NCBI GenBank assembly: GCA_029718625.1
Contig: CM056380.1
Span: forward strand, 114,834,746-114,898,745
Origin: Synaphobranchus kaupii
Lineage: Eukaryota; Chordata; Actinopteri; Anguilliformes; Synaphobranchidae
DNA length: 64,000 nucleotides
Direction: 5' to 3'
Numbering within the stretch: the first letter of the stretch is position 1; every line of letters begins with the position of its first letter. Under the pieces are notes generated by a model. It did no database searches, was not told where the DNA came from, and saw only the letters and a program-made list of their open reading frames with translations. Positions 48,768-64,000 of this stretch are shown here, in pieces. A program made the translations under genes and the position numbers.

Positions 48768-49925
48768 CAGTTTTTCTCAATTGCTTACACACATTTTTTG
48801 AAAGCATACCTCATTTTCTCAAAACTCTAAACACAAATCCAAAAACCACACACACAAAATGCAAAACCCTACATATCTCCTGCAAAATGCTACTTTGCCT
48901 TCAAAACAATGTTATGTCTCCTCAAAATGGTAGTTTGTGTTCAAATGACACACACAGACCATCATATGAGTAGACATTTCTAAGAACCATTGAACACTGA
49001 TGTGCTGAATGGAAAACACTACTATGAATGGGAAAACACCAGTATGAAGGCCTTATCAGGAGCATTATGCCTTTTCATGTTCAGTGTTACTGTACGCTTA
49101 CTCCTGTTACTCCTTACTCCTGTAAAATATTACTGTATAATGTTTTTACTCAAATATAAACAATACACAAATATACAGTAACAACAAAAATATTTCTTTA
49201 TTTTTTCCAAACGTGCTGTAGCCTATACATCACAGCAAAAACAACTGGATGTGTAAATGATTTGCACAGATCAAACAATAGAAAATAGGCCAGTACAGTC
49301 AACAAAAAAAGAAAGAAAAATGTAAAATAAAAAAGGACAAAAAAACTAGGCTGCATCCTGTCTTTGGCTCCTGTCTGGCCACAGGACCTCATCGACATCA
49401 CAGGCTATGTTCTCTCTGGCCAAGCAGCGGGGAAAGTATCGCCTAGTATGGTGAATCCAGCCCTGAAATGCCTCAGGAGCTATATCGCCACATGCCTCCT
49501 CCTCGTCCTCCTCTTTCTCCTCCTCATCCTCCTCTTACTCTCACTCCTCTGCCTCTCTGATCACCTCACTTCAATGTTGCCATCCATTGTTCTCCAAACC
49601 AGGAGCTCACCTGTGGCCCTTATATTGCTCAAGCTTTGATTGGAAATTGCACAACGGCCTTGGAAATGGAAGTTTTGCCATTTGAATGGCAGTGTGTTCT
49701 GTCTGAACACAAGGAGATTTGGCATTGATGAAGAGTGTGCAAAATAGAAAGTATTGTGTGTAGTGTTTTGAAGAAAGTGTGGTTTAGAATTGAAATCTGG
49801 GTCTACAGCAGGAAATGTGTTTATAGTTCAGCAGAATTGGTTTAGGGAGTTGGCACATGAGTTACAGGTTGTGGTCATTGTGTCATAAGTTCCAGTTTTT
49901 GTGTGTAAACAATTGAGAAAAACTG
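48768..49925 (-). mobile_element. Tc1/mariner-superfamily element with the 3' end of a transposase gene
   Basis: Terminal inverted repeats of about 25 bp: CAGTTTTTCTCAATTGCTTA at the left and the inverse TAAACAATTGAGAAAAACTG at the right, flanked by TA (48766-48767 and 49926-49927). On the minus strand 49493-49356 encodes FQGWIHHTRRYFPRCL, then CDVDEVLWPDRSQRQDA and a stop, which I recognise as the C-terminal end of a fish DDE transposase of the IS630/Tc1/mariner type. The catalytic region is absent and an acidic-purine tract sits in front, so this 1,158-bp copy is a deletion derivative unable to move itself. Confidence 0.8.
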
Positions 49926-49927
49926 TA

Positions 49928-51553
49928 AGATAAATGGAAGATAGATTTGGAAGGGGGGCATTATTTGAGCCTGAATGTAGAGATGAGCAGTTCAAGAGGG
50001 AGGGTGAATTGGCCTTACCGACACCCTGTCTCAGGATAATTAGCCACATTTTTAATAGATTCGGGTTGATAAAATGGCAGCTGGTGAAAGTGGCATGAAA
50101 ACTCTTTTTCGTCGCTTTCTCCTGCAAGCTGGAACTGCACAAGCACAACCGTCCATTTCCTGTCAATTTGTTGTTGCTTTGGGGTTCTCTCTCTCTCTTA
50201 TGCAGTAATTTGCTTCTCTCCACATACAGTAGTATTGGTGATACAGGAAGCTGAACCATTTCTTCCCTTGGGTACAGCAGTCTCAGGCTGTGTGCGTGAG
50301 TCATAGGAAAGAGTTTCCACTGAAGAAGAGATCAAATGTAATTTACAAAAATAAATCTATATCTAAATCATAACCTCTGAAGCATAAAATTGCCATACAA
50401 ACTGCTTTGGAGTTACTTTAAGTGTATTTTCTTCATTTAGCTTTAAACCACAAACTCGTTGATGGCCCTATACCATCAGCCATTGTGAAGCCGGCAGATG
50501 TCAGGTACTTCTGTAGGTATATATAATAAAATATCCTTCATCGCGCACAAAAAAACTCTGGGCCAACCGAAAACATGCACTAAAGCTGAATATTTCAATT
50601 TTGAAAAATCCATAATGTGAACTATCCCTTTAAGAGTGCTATATTAAAAAAGCTATTTCAGATCACAGCTCCCTATTCAACCCTCGACTGCCTCCCAGAT
50701 CACCAAGGGTGGAGTGTCGCTCGGGGACTTCTTCCTCTCTCTTTGATGCCTCGTCACACATCAGCGGTGTAGTTGCCCATGCGGCGTTCCTTCCTGAGAT
50801 GAACCGCTCAAACCGCCTCAGAGGGGGATGACTTTGATAATCTATTATAACACATAGATAACCCCTGTACCAATGTGGGTCGCGCGGATAGTGAAGGCGG
50901 AGGCCGGATAAAATGAGGTGGCCACACCTCCACGAATGACCCATACCATTATGACCACACCCATTATTTATTAGTCACGGATTAAATTAATATGCCCAAT
51001 CGCTTAATCCGTTTAAACGCGTGGGATTCTGGGGGATTTTGGCGTTACAGCTTTTTTCTTTTCGACTTGTCTGTTATTTCAACACACATTTAAACAGAGA
51101 AAATGTGTAGGAGTAGGTTAATTGTCGCTTTCGTTTTAACATTACATTACAATCACTTGGCAGACGCTTTTATCCAAAGTTTTTTTTAATTCGCTAAATA
51201 TAATCTGCATGTAGGGTATTTACTGATGAAAAGGCATAACTGCATTGGCTCGAATTCAAATCCCGGTCAGTTGGTGATGACAGAAGGAAAATTGGGAGTA
51301 TACATTTCTTCAGTAGGACTTCTTGTATTGTTACAGAATTAACGGTCTTCCGGAAATATCTGACTTTAGAATGAATCACTCGGGATGACTGTTTAATGCG
51401 CTGTTACCGGATAACAGCTCAGCGCTCGTATGCTAATACACAGGATATCAGTCAGGATATTCACAGGCGGGGCTACAGTGAAACTTGTAAGCAGTTTCTC
51501 GCAAGTCTGACAATCGTCTTTACTACTGGGGAGCAGCGGGCACGTTGTCAGCA
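49928..51553. other. Upstream flank of adam8
   Basis: It contains the third copy of the dispersed family (50400-50650) and a SINE core fragment at 51145-51180 (gacattacattacaatcact, ggcagacgcttttatccaaa). No TATA box was found close to the adam8 start; regulatory sequence presumably lies in the last few hundred bases. Confidence 0.45.
50400..50650 (+). repeat. Dispersed repeat family, copy 3
   Basis: It shares ttaaaccacaaac, aaaatatccttcatcgcgca, ctgggccaacc, gaatatttcaattttg and actatccctttaa with copies 1 and 2, in the orientation of copy 2. Confidence 0.7.

Positions 51554-64000
<12,447 letters not shown>

Overview
The window is vertebrate nuclear DNA, almost certainly from a teleost fish. 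Its single-copy genes are intron-containing with GT-AG junctions, and the background is full of fish-type SINEs, MITEs, a gypsy-type LTR and many micro- and minisatellites. Three host genes can be read: an Msx-class homeobox gene (best call msx3, + strand, about 36.28-37.52 kb), znf511 (- strand, six exons, 40.46-45.49 kb) and the first 13 exons of adam8 (+ strand, from 51.55 kb, running off the right edge). From my knowledge of mammalian genomes, ADAM8 and ZNF511 lie close together and rodent Msx3 maps to the same region, so this looks like conserved synteny. It is also the main reason for preferring msx3 among the Msx paralogues.

Layout from left to right. 1-5.5 kb: remains of a Maverick/Polinton (adintovirus-like) element on the - strand. 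These are a protein-primed type B DNA polymerase, broken by frameshifts and by a 1,031-bp solo LTR with a perfect 5-bp target duplication, and, ending one base before the polymerase start, a gene that reads as six exons in which every intron is phase 1. 5.5-7.0 kb: AT-rich sequence, possibly the end of that element. 7.08-14.0 kb: a satellite of about 178 bp per unit carrying a perfect 20-bp palindrome; it changes orientation near 7.56 kb, contains a piggyBac-like insertion at TTAA, and ends in a 500-bp assembly gap. 14.5-31.9 kb: gene-poor, with minisatellites of 31, 27, 33, 13, 23, 73 and 33 bp and several small DNA transposons. The 13-bp array is 2.8 kb long and is open in all three minus-strand frames, producing protein-like but spurious readings of more than 800 codons. 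32-40 kb: msx and its flanks. 40-46 kb: znf511, with a fold-back transposon and a 14-bp minisatellite in intron 3. 46-51.5 kb: spacer with a Tc1/mariner-like element that retains the 3' end of a transposase gene. 51.5-64 kb: adam8, with repeats in most of the larger introns.

The host genes are not an operon; they are separate transcription units with different roles (homeodomain repressor, C2H2 zinc-finger protein, membrane metalloprotease-disintegrin). Points most worth checking: the Msx reading frame containing the eh1 repressor motif has no in-frame ATG; the gene next to the polymerase has duplicated symmetrical exons; and a 44-bp minisatellite just after adam8 exon 13 repeats a consensus 5' splice site about twelve times.
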